Assembly: GCF_017942225.1 (NCBI RefSeq)
Contig: NZ_JAGKSD010000015.1
Coordinates: forward strand, 1 to 57,530
Direction of reading: 5' to 3'
Length of the DNA: 57,530 nucleotides
Source: Corynebacterium sp. Marseille-P3884
GTDB taxonomy: Bacteria > Actinomycetota > Actinomycetes > Mycobacteriales > Mycobacteriaceae
Part shown: piece after piece, positions 8,690-17,488 of the stretch
Layout of the letters: every line of letters begins with the position of its first letter
Numbering within the stretch: position 1 is the first letter of the stretch
Position numbers and translations under genes: made by a program
The notes under the pieces: model-generated
Databases searched by the model: none
Told to the model about the DNA's origin: nothing
Seen by the model: the letters and a program-made list of their open reading frames with translations, nothing else

Positions 8690-9573
8690 TAGAAGTCGAG
8701 GCCGCTTGCGATATCGGCCCCGTGGTCCAGGGGCAATCCTGCGCCGAGGAGGTAGTGCTCGCGGCGGATGATGGGCTGCGCGATGAGGTTGGACAGCGCG
8801 TAGGTGGTCACCGGGCCACGCGCGATGGCGGGGTGGGGGTTGGTGAGGGAAATGGAGCCGTCGGCAAGCCAAATCTGCGTTGCGTGCGCTTTCATGGCTT
8901 CGGCCTTGGCGGCGTAGACGATGTCGTCCATTTCGACCCAGGTGTCGGTGGTATCAACGGCGTCGAGTTCGCCCGGTGCCGGGTGCGTCCAACCGGCGGG
9001 AATGTCGTCGGCGAAATTGGCTTCGAGTTCTTCGCGCAGGCGTGCTGCCCAGAGGATGCGCGGGATATCGACCTGCCGGGCGGCCAGGTGCGTGATCTCG
9101 TGGGCGCGGATGTGGTCGGGGTGGCCGTAGCCGCCGTTGGCATCGTAGGTGAGCACGAGGTGCGGGGCCTCGTGACGGAAGATCTCCACGAGGTCGTTGA
9201 CCGCGCGCTCGCCGGAATTGACGAAGGCGCGGGGGTTACGGCTCGCCGGCGAACCCGCCATGCCCGAATCCCGGTAACGCCCGGCCCCGCCGAGGAATTC
9301 GCCGCGCACACCGAGGATGGCTAGCGCACGGGAGAGCTCGTGAATGCGGAACCCGCCGAGCTGGTCCGCCTCGTCGTTGACCAGACCTTGGTAGGTCTCC
9401 CCGATCACTTCGCCCTCTTCCCCGAGCGTGCACGTGACCACGAGGACATCGGCGCCACGGCACGCGAGATCCGCTAGTGCGCCGCCGGTCGAGATCGACT
9501 CGTCGTCGGGATGCGCGTGCACTGCGACGACGCGCAATCCCACCAGGTCGCGAGAGCGGCGGTCACTGCTCAT
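8689..9573 (-). CDS. mshB: Mycothiol deacetylase MshB
   Basis: The enzyme removes acetate from GlcNAc-inositol to give GlcN-inositol in mycothiol synthesis. The zinc site is visible as HAHPDDE (His19 to Glu25) and GYGHPDHIRAHE (near residue 150), with a catalytic Asp in the first motif, as in the LmbE/PIG-L fold. The protein is 294 residues from ATG 9573. In-frame ATGs at 9600 and 9615 are alternatives. The AAAGG at 9616-9620 abuts the one at 9615 and is 15 bases from the one at 9600, so the true start is uncertain. The first residues overlap the end of lpqW, indicating translational coupling. Confidence 0.93.
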   Translation of the reverse strand: MSSDRRSRDLVGLRVVAVHAHPDDESISTGGALADLACRGADVLVVTCTLGEEGEVIGETYQGLVNDEADQLGGFRIHELSRALAILGVRGEFLGGAGRYRDSGMAGSPASRNPRAFVNSGERAVNDLVEIFRHEAPHLVLTYDANGGYGHPDHIRAHEITHLAARQVDIPRILWAARLREELEANFADDIPAGWTHPAPGELDAVDTTDTWVEMDDIVYAAKAEAMKAHATQIWLADGSISLTNPHPAIARGPVTTYALSNLIAQPIIRREHYLLGAGLPLDHGADIASGLDF

Positions 9574-11272
9574 GTTCGGGTTCGGGTTCGCGTTGTTCAT
9601 CGTCGGCTCGGTCATCCTTTCTGTTGTCGTCGCGGTCATCATCCTCGGCTGCGGGCTCGGCCACCTTCCACTGGGCAGCGCCGGCGACGCCGTGGTCCCA
9701 GTCGTCGAGGGCGGGCGCGGGGCCGGTGATCCCGCGGCCGAGGGCCATGATGCGGCGTTCGGACAGCACAGGCACCCAGACAGCTTCACGACGAAGCGTG
9801 TCAGTAACAGCGCCGCGCACCTCGGAGTCGGGAATGCGACCGGACAAGATGTTGTCGGACATGGCGCGTGTGGAAGGCAGGCAAAGCCCGCTCAAGTTGC
9901 CGGAGACGAAGTCGGTCCCCTCGTCCGGGCACTGGATCTTGCTGGCCCACACGGCCGCTCCGCCATCGAGAGACCAGCCGACGACGGCATCGACGGTTCC
10001 TTCGCGCAGGCGTTGAGCGGTGTCGGTGGCATCGGCTGCGACAGTTTCAGCTTCAATGCCAGCGCGCACGAGCAGATCGGCTACGGCGCGGGCGGCGGGC
10101 ATGGCTTGGTCATCGCGCGGGTCGGCGGCGATGCGGATGGGACCAGATTCAGCCGCGGCAGCGCGCAGCGCGTCCGGCTCATGGCCGAGGGGCAAAGTCG
10201 GGTCGGCGGCAGCCAGGTCGCGGGAACGGGAGGCGGCGATGCGGGCGATGAGGGGGACGTCGATAAGCGATGCGAACTCGCGGCGTACCTCTTTTGTGCC
10301 GAGAACCGGCGAGTTGACGGACATGGTGACTCCGAGTTCGCGCGGGCCTTCGACGAGGCGAAGCTGCGCGTCGGGGATCAGCGAGTAGGCGTCCCACGAC
10401 GTCTCCCCCGGCACGTGGTCGACGAATGCGAGCTGGCCGGAGCGCAGGCGGTCGGCGGTGAGGTCCGTTGACCGGACGAAATTGAGCGTGAGCAAGTCGA
10501 TGCTAGCTGGGTACGGCGCCCAGAAGCGGTCATTGCGTTTCAGGGCGATGACGCCAGCGCCGCGGTCGACCTTGTCCACCATGTAGCGCCCGGCGGAAGC
10601 GGGAATCGTCTCGGCGAGCGCCGTGGCGAAATCATCCGCGCGTGAGTCGAGCAGGTGCGACGGGAGGAGATAGTTGAACAGCTCGGGCCATGCCTCAGTG
10701 GATTCGCTGAACACGACGTCGACGGTCTTGCCGCCGGTGCCGCTGACGCGCACGTCTTCAATGGCGCGGTAGCCGGCGGGGTCGACGGTGCCAGGCGTGG
10801 TGGTCATGCCGCGCCAAAGGTAGACAAAGTCGGCGCCGGTAATCGGACTGCCATCGGACCATTGCGCGGCGGGGGCGATCACGTAGCGCACGGTCATCGC
10901 CGAGGTGGCTTCTTCGCCTTCTTCGCTGTCTTCGTCTTCTTCCAGCACTTCCGCTGATTCGAGGAGGTCGCTGTTGAGCTCGCCGTCGCTAAAAGCGCTG
11001 GGCAATGTGAGCTCAGCGAGGTCGCGGACGGTGGAATTCTCGTCGGCGACCAGGTGCGGGTTCAGGCCATTGCGGAGCGGCTCGACACCCGCGGCGGCCT
11101 TGGTGCGCGCGGCGGGCTGGGCTGTGGTCGTGGTTGTCTCCGACGTTTCGGACTCCTCCACAATCGGTGGTGGGCCCGGCTGCGCCGCGCACGACGACAA
11201 CACCCCCAGCGCGAGAACAGGGGCGAGAATTCTCGCCGCCGTGGTCCTGCAACTGGGGGTGCGCATGAGCAC
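9563..11272 (-). CDS. lpqW: LpqW-like solute-binding lipoprotein
   Basis: A 569-residue lipoprotein of the SBP family 5 (OppA/DppA-like) fold. The signal peptide ends in the lipobox LSSC (residues 25-28), so Cys28 would be diacylated and the protein anchored outside the membrane. The family core includes WSDGSPITGADFVYLWRG (near 140) and the extended domain with YNLLP-type motifs. In mycobacteria the orthologue LpqW lies between typA and mshB, regulates the balance of lipomannan/lipoarabinomannan synthesis and has lost transport function; the same synteny here (typA-lpqW-mshB) supports it. Odd feature: a very acidic insert after residue 108 (EEDEDSEEGEE) and a D/E/R-rich C-terminal tail. GTG 11272 or ATG 11266 may be the start. 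Confidence 0.87.
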   Translation of the reverse strand: MLMRTPSCRTTAARILAPVLALGVLSSCAAQPGPPPIVEESETSETTTTTAQPAARTKAAAGVEPLRNGLNPHLVADENSTVRDLAELTLPSAFSDGELNSDLLESAEVLEEDEDSEEGEEATSAMTVRYVIAPAAQWSDGSPITGADFVYLWRGMTTTPGTVDPAGYRAIEDVRVSGTGGKTVDVVFSESTEAWPELFNYLLPSHLLDSRADDFATALAETIPASAGRYMVDKVDRGAGVIALKRNDRFWAPYPASIDLLTLNFVRSTDLTADRLRSGQLAFVDHVPGETSWDAYSLIPDAQLRLVEGPRELGVTMSVNSPVLGTKEVRREFASLIDVPLIARIAASRSRDLAAADPTLPLGHEPDALRAAAAESGPIRIAADPRDDQAMPAARAVADLLVRAGIEAETVAADATDTAQRLREGTVDAVVGWSLDGGAAVWASKIQCPDEGTDFVSGNLSGLCLPSTRAMSDNILSGRIPDSEVRGAVTDTLRREAVWVPVLSERRIMALGRGITGPAPALDDWDHGVAGAAQWKVAEPAAEDDDRDDNRKDDRADDEQREPEPEHEQ

Positions 11273-11312
11273 TCATGCTACTGCATGGCGCGTGCGATTC
11301 GTCTACTCGCTG

Positions 11313-13229
11313 CTACTTGTTCATCTGCTTTGCGCGGGAGCGGGCGCGGCCGCGCTCGGTGGCGTTCAGGATGACCTTGCGCACGCGCATCACCTCAGGG
11401 GTGACCTCGACGCACTCGTCGTCGTCGCAGAATTCGATGGCTTCGTCGAGGGACAGGGCCTTCGCCTTGGCGAGAGTGACCGTGGTGTCCGCGGACGCGG
11501 CACGCATATTGGTCAGCTTCTTCTCCTTGGTGATGTTGATGTCCATGTCCTCGTCGCGGCTATTCGCGCCGACGACCATGCCCTCGTAGGTCTCCGCGCC
11601 AGGCTCGACGAAGAATTCACCGCGGTCCGCGAGCTGCATGAGGGCGTAGGAGGTGACCTGGCCGGAGCGGTCGGCGACGAGGGAGCCGGTCGGGCGACCC
11701 TTGATCTCGCCGGCCCACGGACGGTGCTCGATGGAGTACGAGTTGGCGATACCTGCGCCACGGGTCTCCGTCAGGAAAGTCGTGCGGAAGCCGATGAGGC
11801 CGCGGGACGGCACGTCGAATTCCATGCGGACCCAATCGCCGGAGCCAGCGTTACCCATGGCAGTCATCTGGCCCTTGCGGTTGGCCATCAGCTGGGTGAC
11901 AGCACCCTGGTGCTCGGCCGGGGTGTCGATGACCATGTGGTCGTACGGCTCGTAGGTCTTGCCGTCGATCTCCTTGGTGACAACCTGCGGCTTGCCCACG
12001 GTGAGCTCGAAGCCCTCGCGACGCATCGTCTCGATCAAGACAGTCAAGGCCATCTCACCGCGGCCCTGGACCTCCCACGCGTCGGGGCGGTCCGTCGGCA
12101 GCACCTTGATGGAGACGTTACCGATGAGCTCCTGGTCCAGACGAGCCTTGACCAAGCGGGCGGTGAGCTTGTCGCCGCCGCCGCGGCCAGCCATCGGAGA
12201 GGTGTTCACGCCGATGGTCATGGAGATGGCCGGGTCGTCGATCTTGATGCGCGGGCGCGGCTCGACATGCTCCGGGTTGCAGAGGGTGTCGCCGATCATG
12301 ATCTCGTCGATGCCGGAAACTGCGGCGATGTCGCCGGCGACGACCTCGCCTTCGGCAGGCACACGCTCAAGTCCCTTAGTAACGAGGAGCTCGGCGATCT
12401 TGACGTTCTTGACGTGCTGCTCGCCGTCGGCGTCGTAGTGGACCCACGCGACATTGTCACCCTTCTTCACCGAGCCGCGGTAGACGCGGATCAGGGCGAT
12501 ACGGCCGAGGAAGGAAGAGGAGTCCAGGTTGGTGACCTGAGCCTGGAACGGAGCGTCGATATCCGCGGAGGGCTCGGGAAGAACGTCATAAATGACGTCG
12601 AACAGCGGCTGGAGATCCTCATTGTCCGGCAGCCCGCCGTTGCCCGGGTTATTGAAGGAAGCACGGCCTGCGCGGCCGGAGGCGTAGAGGACGGGCAGCT
12701 CGAGCAGGTTCTCGGCAGCTTCGGCAGCCTCGGGGTCTTCGAGGGAAGCACCGAGCTCGAGCAACAGGTCCTGGGCCTCGTCGACAACTTCGTCGATGCG
12801 CGCATCCGGACGGTCGGTCTTATTCACGCAGATGATGACCGGCTTCTTAGCCTCGAGGGCCTTGCCCAAAACGAAGCGGGTCTGCGGGAGGGGGCCTTCG
12901 GAGGCGTCGATCAGCAGGACGACGCCGTCGACCATGGACAGGCCGCGCTCGACCTCGCCACCGAAGTCCGCGTGGCCCGGAGTGTCAATGACGTTGATGA
13001 CCAAGTCCCGGCCATCTTTGCCGGCACCGGCGCGACGGATGGAGGTGTTCTTGGCCAGAATGGTGATTCCGCGCTCGGACTCGAGGTCGCCGGAATCCAT
13101 GACGCGGTCTGCAACCTCGCCGTGATCGCCGAACGCGCCGGACTGCTCCAGCATGCCGTTGACGAGAGTGGTCTTGCCATGATCGACGTGGGCGACGATG
13201 GCGACGTTACGGAACTCAGGGTGCGACAC
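11313..13229 (-). CDS. typA: Ribosome-associated GTPase TypA/BipA
   Basis: A 638-residue translational GTPase of the EF-G-like superfamily. The G1 motif AHVDHGKTTL is at residues 14-23, G3 DTPGHADF near 80 and G4 NKTD near 135, followed by EF-G-like domains and the BipA-specific C-terminal domain. It binds the ribosome and helps assembly of the large subunit and growth under stress or cold. It is the first gene of a minus-strand run with lpqW and mshB and is divergent from the secreted protein at 13485. The length is normal and no defect is seen. Confidence 0.96.
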   Translation of the reverse strand: MSHPEFRNVAIVAHVDHGKTTLVNGMLEQSGAFGDHGEVADRVMDSGDLESERGITILAKNTSIRRAGAGKDGRDLVINVIDTPGHADFGGEVERGLSMVDGVVLLIDASEGPLPQTRFVLGKALEAKKPVIICVNKTDRPDARIDEVVDEAQDLLLELGASLEDPEAAEAAENLLELPVLYASGRAGRASFNNPGNGGLPDNEDLQPLFDVIYDVLPEPSADIDAPFQAQVTNLDSSSFLGRIALIRVYRGSVKKGDNVAWVHYDADGEQHVKNVKIAELLVTKGLERVPAEGEVVAGDIAAVSGIDEIMIGDTLCNPEHVEPRPRIKIDDPAISMTIGVNTSPMAGRGGGDKLTARLVKARLDQELIGNVSIKVLPTDRPDAWEVQGRGEMALTVLIETMRREGFELTVGKPQVVTKEIDGKTYEPYDHMVIDTPAEHQGAVTQLMANRKGQMTAMGNAGSGDWVRMEFDVPSRGLIGFRTTFLTETRGAGIANSYSIEHRPWAGEIKGRPTGSLVADRSGQVTSYALMQLADRGEFFVEPGAETYEGMVVGANSRDEDMDINITKEKKLTNMRAASADTTVTLAKAKALSLDEAIEFCDDDECVEVTPEVMRVRKVILNATERGRARSRAKQMNK

Positions 13230-13416
13230 TTCTACGTCTGCTCCTTAGATAGGCGTACTGCACACGGCAGTTGAACGGTTAAACCCTACTCCCATAGGGC
13301 GCTACGTGCGATACCGAAAATACACGGCACCGAAAGACCCACAGCCAAGTCCACTTTTCAGCCTTGACAGCGGCGAAAAAACTTCAAATAGTGGGACTAA
13401 TGTTGCAATTGTTGCA

Positions 13417-13440
13417 AACGTCACTAGAGTTACTGACGTT
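13417..13440. promoter_or_regulatory. Inverted repeat in typA divergent promoter region
   Basis: The perfect 7-bp arms AACGTCA (13417-13423) and TGACGTT (13434-13440) are separated by ten bases. They lie about 45 bases before the gene at 13485, in an AT-rich stretch with repeated TGTTGCAA. This looks like an operator for a dimeric regulator of the secreted-protein gene, typA, or both. The binding protein is not known. Confidence 0.5.
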
Positions 13441-13484
13441 ATTAATGTTCTAATGTTGTTTTCCTGCGACAAAGGATCAGTTCC

Positions 13485-14219
13485 TTGAAGATAGCAACAG
13501 CCGCCCACGCTCCTGCCCGCGTCCGCACTGCCGTCATCTCCGCCGCAACTGCCGCAGCGCTTACTGTCGGAGCCTTCGCCGTCCCCGCTTCCGCACAGGC
13601 GGCGCCCGCACCCGCCCAGGCTGCTTCTGCACTGTCCGCAGGTTCTTCTCTCGTGGATCATCTCGGCCGCCCCACCCCCCAGGTGCAGCGGGCTGTCAAG
13701 GACTTCGCGAACCGCCCCGGCGTGCCGCCCCAGGTCCGCGACGCATTGTTGAGCGCTCTCGCGTTCTTCGTTGGCGATGCTTCCGGCAACGGCGGCGGCC
13801 CCGGCCTGCCCGAAGGCGGCCCCGCGTTCCGCCAAGGCTTCTGGCCGACGGTGTCCCGCAACTGCATGGGCCCCGGCATGAACTCCACGGGCTCCCTCAT
13901 CGCGGTCCCGGGACCGGCACACATTCCAGTGCCGGCTCCGAAGGCTGGGCAGGCCACATTCGTGTTCACTGCTTTGGGCACGAAACCTGCATCGCCCCAG
14001 CAAGGGGCCATGAACGTGCACTGGATCAACCTGGCTAACCTGCGCACCGGTGTAACGCCCCTTTTGAACAAGGGGATAAATAAGACAGGACCGGCAACGC
14101 TCTCCAACGTCGCCGACACGGGCTCCGGCCCAGTGCTGGCGGTGGTCTCCGGGGCAGTCAAAACAGACGGCCGCAGCTGCGGCTTCCCCCCGACGGCACT
14201 GAGCGTGACGGTGAAGTAG
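13485..14219 (+). CDS. Conserved secreted protein
   Basis: The start is TTG at 13485, eight bases after AAAGGA, and gives a clear signal peptide: positive N-terminus, hydrophobic AVISAATAAALTVGAFA, then PASAQA cleavage region. The mature part (about 200 residues) is Gly/Pro-rich with GLPEGGPAFRQGFWPTVSRN and MNVHWINLANLRTGVTPL, a sequence type I associate with conserved exported proteins of Mycobacteriales but cannot name. Two Cys residues (NCMGPG and SCGFPP) could form a disulfide outside the cell. It is followed nine bases later by the DUF402 gene. Function unknown. Confidence 0.8.
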   Translation: MKIATAAHAPARVRTAVISAATAAALTVGAFAVPASAQAAPAPAQAASALSAGSSLVDHLGRPTPQVQRAVKDFANRPGVPPQVRDALLSALAFFVGDASGNGGGPGLPEGGPAFRQGFWPTVSRNCMGPGMNSTGSLIAVPGPAHIPVPAPKAGQATFVFTALGTKPASPQQGAMNVHWINLANLRTGVTPLLNKGINKTGPATLSNVADTGSGPVLAVVSGAVKTDGRSCGFPPTALSVTVK

Positions 14220-14227
14220 GTATCAAC

Positions 14228-14848
14228 ATGAAGCAGCACGGACAGCAGGTGAACGGAATGGCCACATCCGACACGGGCCACGCAGACGCTCTTGACGCTG
14301 AGCGCGCAGACGTTCCCGATCTGCACCCGGTCAAGCAGGAGACCTTCGACACCACCTCGAAGATCAACACTGACCCGAAGGGTTTCCTCCGCGAAGTGGA
14401 CACATTCCGGGTCACGGACTTCGGCCTGTACATGGCGCGCGGTGCGAACCACCCGAAATTCGGCTACCTGGAAAGCTGGCTGCTGCCGCAGCTCAATCTC
14501 CGCGCGAATATCTTCCACTTCCGCGAGGGCGTGGACATGGAGCAGGACTTCTACTTCGATATCGCGGACATCGACGTCGAAGGCGAAGTGTGGCGTACAC
14601 GCGACCTGTACGTGGATCTCGTCGCGGTGCAGGGAGAAGCGATCGACGTGCTCGATATCGACGAGCTCGCGGCGGCGACATCCGCAGGCTTCATCACCGC
14701 AGCAGAGGCAGAGAAGGCGATCGAGGCCACACTCAATGCTGTAGAGGGCATCACCCGCCACGATGACGACGCAATGGAGTGGCTCCGCGCGCTGGGCATC
14801 GAGTTGACCTGGGCCGACGAGGTCGAGCTCACCCCGGCAGCATCCTGA
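14228..14848 (+). CDS. DUF402 (FomD-like) domain protein
   Basis: A 206-residue protein whose central part matches the DUF402 barrel: a VWRTRDLYVDLVAV strand pair, then the conserved DIDELAAA and ITAAEAEKAIEATLNAVEGI helix. FomD and relatives are divalent-metal-dependent phosphohydrolases or act on nucleotide derivatives; for this actinobacterial branch the substrate is not established. The N-terminal 30 residues are poorly conserved in type, and a second in-frame ATG at 14258 follows a better ribosome site (AGGTGAACGGA), so the true protein may be ten residues shorter. It is next to the secreted-protein gene and probably co-transcribed. Confidence 0.82.
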   Translation: MKQHGQQVNGMATSDTGHADALDAERADVPDLHPVKQETFDTTSKINTDPKGFLREVDTFRVTDFGLYMARGANHPKFGYLESWLLPQLNLRANIFHFREGVDMEQDFYFDIADIDVEGEVWRTRDLYVDLVAVQGEAIDVLDIDELAAATSAGFITAAEAEKAIEATLNAVEGITRHDDDAMEWLRALGIELTWADEVELTPAAS

Positions 14849-14858
14849 TCCGGCGCAG

Positions 14859-15233
14859 CTACGCCGAGGTCAGTTCTTCGCGGGTGAATCGCGCGCGGCC
14901 ACGGTCGGCGCGGGCGAATTCCACGACGATATCCTGGTCCTGCGCGAGGTGAATGAGACGCGTGGCCAACTCGCGTTCAGCATTCTCAACTGCGGTTTCA
15001 GCTCCCTCGACGCTGAGCATGAGTACGCCCTCCGTGCCGATCACGTCACACGTGGCAGCCCCGTTGCCGGGAGTTTCCAGAGTGCCGGCGGACGGGAAGG
15101 TGAACGTGCCTTTGGAGGTCTCGGGGTCCCACGCGACGTCGATAAGCTGCTCAAAATAGCTGGCCAACAGCTTGCCGTAACGTGCGGGGCGGTCGATCCG
15201 CACGCGCGCGGTCGAGGTGACGGTTTTGGGCAT
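14859..15233 (-). CDS. DUF2218 domain protein
   Basis: A 124-residue cytoplasmic protein. The pattern of ARVRIDRPARYGKLLASYFE, VAWDPETSKGTFTFPS and the final HLAQDQDIVVEFAR matches the DUF2218 family, small alpha/beta proteins of unknown function often encoded near siderophore or metal-related genes in actinobacteria. Start ATG at 15233 was chosen over an upstream in-frame ATG because family similarity begins here. It is convergent with the DUF402 gene and divergent from the DUF808 gene at 15311. Confidence 0.8.
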   Translation of the reverse strand: MPKTVTSTARVRIDRPARYGKLLASYFEQLIDVAWDPETSKGTFTFPSAGTLETPGNGAATCDVIGTEGVLMLSVEGAETAVENAERELATRLIHLAQDQDIVVEFARADRGRARFTREELTSA

Positions 15234-15310
15234 GGACCACACCCTACCCAAAATGCGCGCACACATTAGTATTTGTGTATCGTACCCCTCCCCGACAGAA
15301 AGGCACGCGC

Positions 15311-16222
15311 ATGGCCGGCGGTCTCCTCGCATTGCTTGACGACGTCGCTCTCATCGCCAAAACCGCAGCCTCCAGTATGGACGATGTTGCGGGCATGACA
15401 GCGAAGACATCCACGAAAGCCGCCGGCGTTGTCATCGACGATGCCGCGGTGACCCCGCAGTACGTCACCGGCGTTACCCCCGCGCGCGAGCTTCCGATGA
15501 TCTGGAAGATCACGAAGGGTTCGCTGCGCAACAAGCTGATCATCATCCTGCCGATCGCCCTCCTGCTCAATGCTTTCGCACCGTGGGCCCTGGTTCCGAT
15601 CCTGATGGTTGGCGGCACCTACCTATGCTTCGAGGGCGCGGAAAAGATCGCCGACAAGCTCCTCCACGACGAGACCGAACAGCAGGATCAGGCGGTCAAC
15701 CGCGACGAACAAGGCGAGGATGCCCTGGTCAAAAGCGCGGTGCGGACCGACCTGATCCTGTCTGCGGAGATCATGATCATCTCCCTCGACGAGGTCGCCG
15801 ACCAGCCCTTGCTCATGGAATTCATGGTGCTCGTCGCCGTAGCGATTTTCATCACCATCGCCGTGTACGGCGCCGTCGCGCTGCTGGTCAAGGTAGACGA
15901 CATCGGACTGGGCATGATTGAGCGCGACAACGCCCCCGGCATCGGACGCGCCCTGGTCAACGGCATGCCGATCGTGCTGAAGATCATCGGCATCGTCGGC
16001 ACCGTGGCCATGCTGTGGGTCGGCGGCCACCTGATCATCCGCGGCCTCCACGAGGTCTTTGGCTGGCACTGGCCGCACGATGTCCTCGCCCAGCTTTCCG
16101 AGGCCGTTGGCGGCGGCGCCCTCGGCTGGCTCGTTGATACCGCTGGCTCCGCGCTCGTCGGTCTCCTGGTCGGCTTCGCGGTGCTTGGCGTCGTAGCGGG
16201 TGTGCGCAAAGTACTGCGCTAG
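15311..16222 (+). CDS. DUF808 (YedI-like) membrane protein
   Basis: A 303-residue inner-membrane protein. The N-terminus MAGGLLALLDDVALIAK, followed by MDDVAGMTAKTSTKAAGVVIDDAAVTPQYV (given here in part), is the signature of the DUF808 family. About five to six hydrophobic helices follow, plus the motif CFEGAEKI. The ATG at 15311 is preceded by AGAAAGG at 15297-15303. An upstream ATG at 15275 is in frame but would add nothing family-like. The biochemical role is unknown. It is twelve bases from the next gene on the same strand. Confidence 0.87.
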   Translation: MAGGLLALLDDVALIAKTAASSMDDVAGMTAKTSTKAAGVVIDDAAVTPQYVTGVTPARELPMIWKITKGSLRNKLIIILPIALLLNAFAPWALVPILMVGGTYLCFEGAEKIADKLLHDETEQQDQAVNRDEQGEDALVKSAVRTDLILSAEIMIISLDEVADQPLLMEFMVLVAVAIFITIAVYGAVALLVKVDDIGLGMIERDNAPGIGRALVNGMPIVLKIIGIVGTVAMLWVGGHLIIRGLHEVFGWHWPHDVLAQLSEAVGGGALGWLVDTAGSALVGLLVGFAVLGVVAGVRKVLR

Positions 16223-16233
16223 AGTCGAGGTCC

Positions 16234-17421
16234 ATGGAACCTCTGCCCCGCTACCCGCTCGCTCCGTTCGCCATCGGCGGCGGATCCGACCTCAGCGTGG
16301 GCAGCCTCATCGCGGCCACCCTGTTCACGTATGCCGGCACTCCCGATGCCAGCGATCCCCTGAACACCACAGTCGAGCTTGAGCCCGATCCGCTGACCGG
16401 CGCGTGGCGTGTGCGCTGGCCTGCCGCGCACGGCAGCATCATCGGCGATATCACCGCGCACGAGCGCGCGCCGTTCCACAGCGTCGGCACCCTCCACGAA
16501 GCCGGCTTGGTGCCTGCCGCGCAGGCCACGATCACCTTCGACCGGCTCACCGCCGCCCACCGCGTCGTTGTCCACCTCGCCCCACCGGCATTGTGCGTGC
16601 CCCGCAATAACCTGCTGCCCGGTGCGTTGCTGCTGCCTGGCACCGTTGCCGGCGAGTCCCCCGTGTACGTCCACGTCGCCGACGGTGAATTCACCGCCGC
16701 GGAAACCATGCTCATGTCGCCCGGCCAGTGGCTGGTCGGATTGCACCTGCACGGTCACACCGTCGTGGTCACCTGCGGCGGCCGCGTTCTTGGCACCCTC
16801 GATGCCCGCCAGTCCGGCCCCGTGCGCGAGAAACTCGCCGCCTTATTCGCCCAGAATGTCGACGTGAAAGCCCGCGCCTGGGCTGTCGACGGCTCCATCA
16901 GCGTCGATGTCACCCGCACCCCGGGCATTTTCCCCGTCCGCACCCTCCCACCGCTGCCGTTGCCCGCCGGTCCCGAGATAGATATTCCCGCCGCCGAGGT
17001 CTACGAATTCACCGACGGCTCGCTCGTGGTCACCGTAGATCTCTCCGCCGCCATCGACCCCGAGGATTGGGTCTACCCCCGCCCGGGTGCACGCACCGTC
17101 GACCCCGTCCACCCCGCGCAGCCCGCCGCACCGCGCTTCCCCGAAGAACCGCTGGTCCAGCCGGCTGCACCCGAAGCGGCGCACCACGCGGAATACCGGG
17201 AAGAGTCCGCGCAGGACGCGCCCACCCAGTACTTCCCTGCCTTCGTGGACTTCAACCCGTCGCACACCGACGACGGCGAAGCCGCGGCCAGCGAGACCTA
17301 CCTCACCGAAGTGGAAAAGGTCCGCCTCCGCCGCGCGCGGCGGAATTCGCACGGTCCGAAGCACAGCCGGGACGACGTTGCGCCGCAGGAGTACACCGGC
17401 CGTCACCGGCGCGACGATTAG
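16234..17421 (+). CDS. Hypothetical corynebacterial protein, 395 residues
   Basis: I do not recognise a domain. There is no signal peptide or membrane segment. Residues 1-260 are strand-rich with many Val/Leu-Thr alternations (VVTCGGRVLGTLDARQSGPV) and could form a beta-barrel or repeated beta-domain. Residues 270-395 are Pro/Ala/Glu-rich and look disordered, ending in a basic stretch ARRNSHGPKHSRDD. Close spacing (11 bases) to the DUF808 gene suggests a joint transcript. The frame is intact and has the codon use of its neighbours. Confidence 0.7.
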   Translation: MEPLPRYPLAPFAIGGGSDLSVGSLIAATLFTYAGTPDASDPLNTTVELEPDPLTGAWRVRWPAAHGSIIGDITAHERAPFHSVGTLHEAGLVPAAQATITFDRLTAAHRVVVHLAPPALCVPRNNLLPGALLLPGTVAGESPVYVHVADGEFTAAETMLMSPGQWLVGLHLHGHTVVVTCGGRVLGTLDARQSGPVREKLAALFAQNVDVKARAWAVDGSISVDVTRTPGIFPVRTLPPLPLPAGPEIDIPAAEVYEFTDGSLVVTVDLSAAIDPEDWVYPRPGARTVDPVHPAQPAAPRFPEEPLVQPAAPEAAHHAEYREESAQDAPTQYFPAFVDFNPSHTDDGEAAASETYLTEVEKVRLRRARRNSHGPKHSRDDVAPQEYTGRHRRDD

Positions 17422-17488
17422 CCCGGGCTTTGCTAAAGTTCCGTTGCGGTTCAATCATTTTCCCTCCGTGTCTTGAAATGAGTCCGCA

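Noticed and set aside
10905..13274. Plus-strand frame of 789 codons opposite typA
   Set aside because: Antisense shadow of typA and lpqW; no family pattern.
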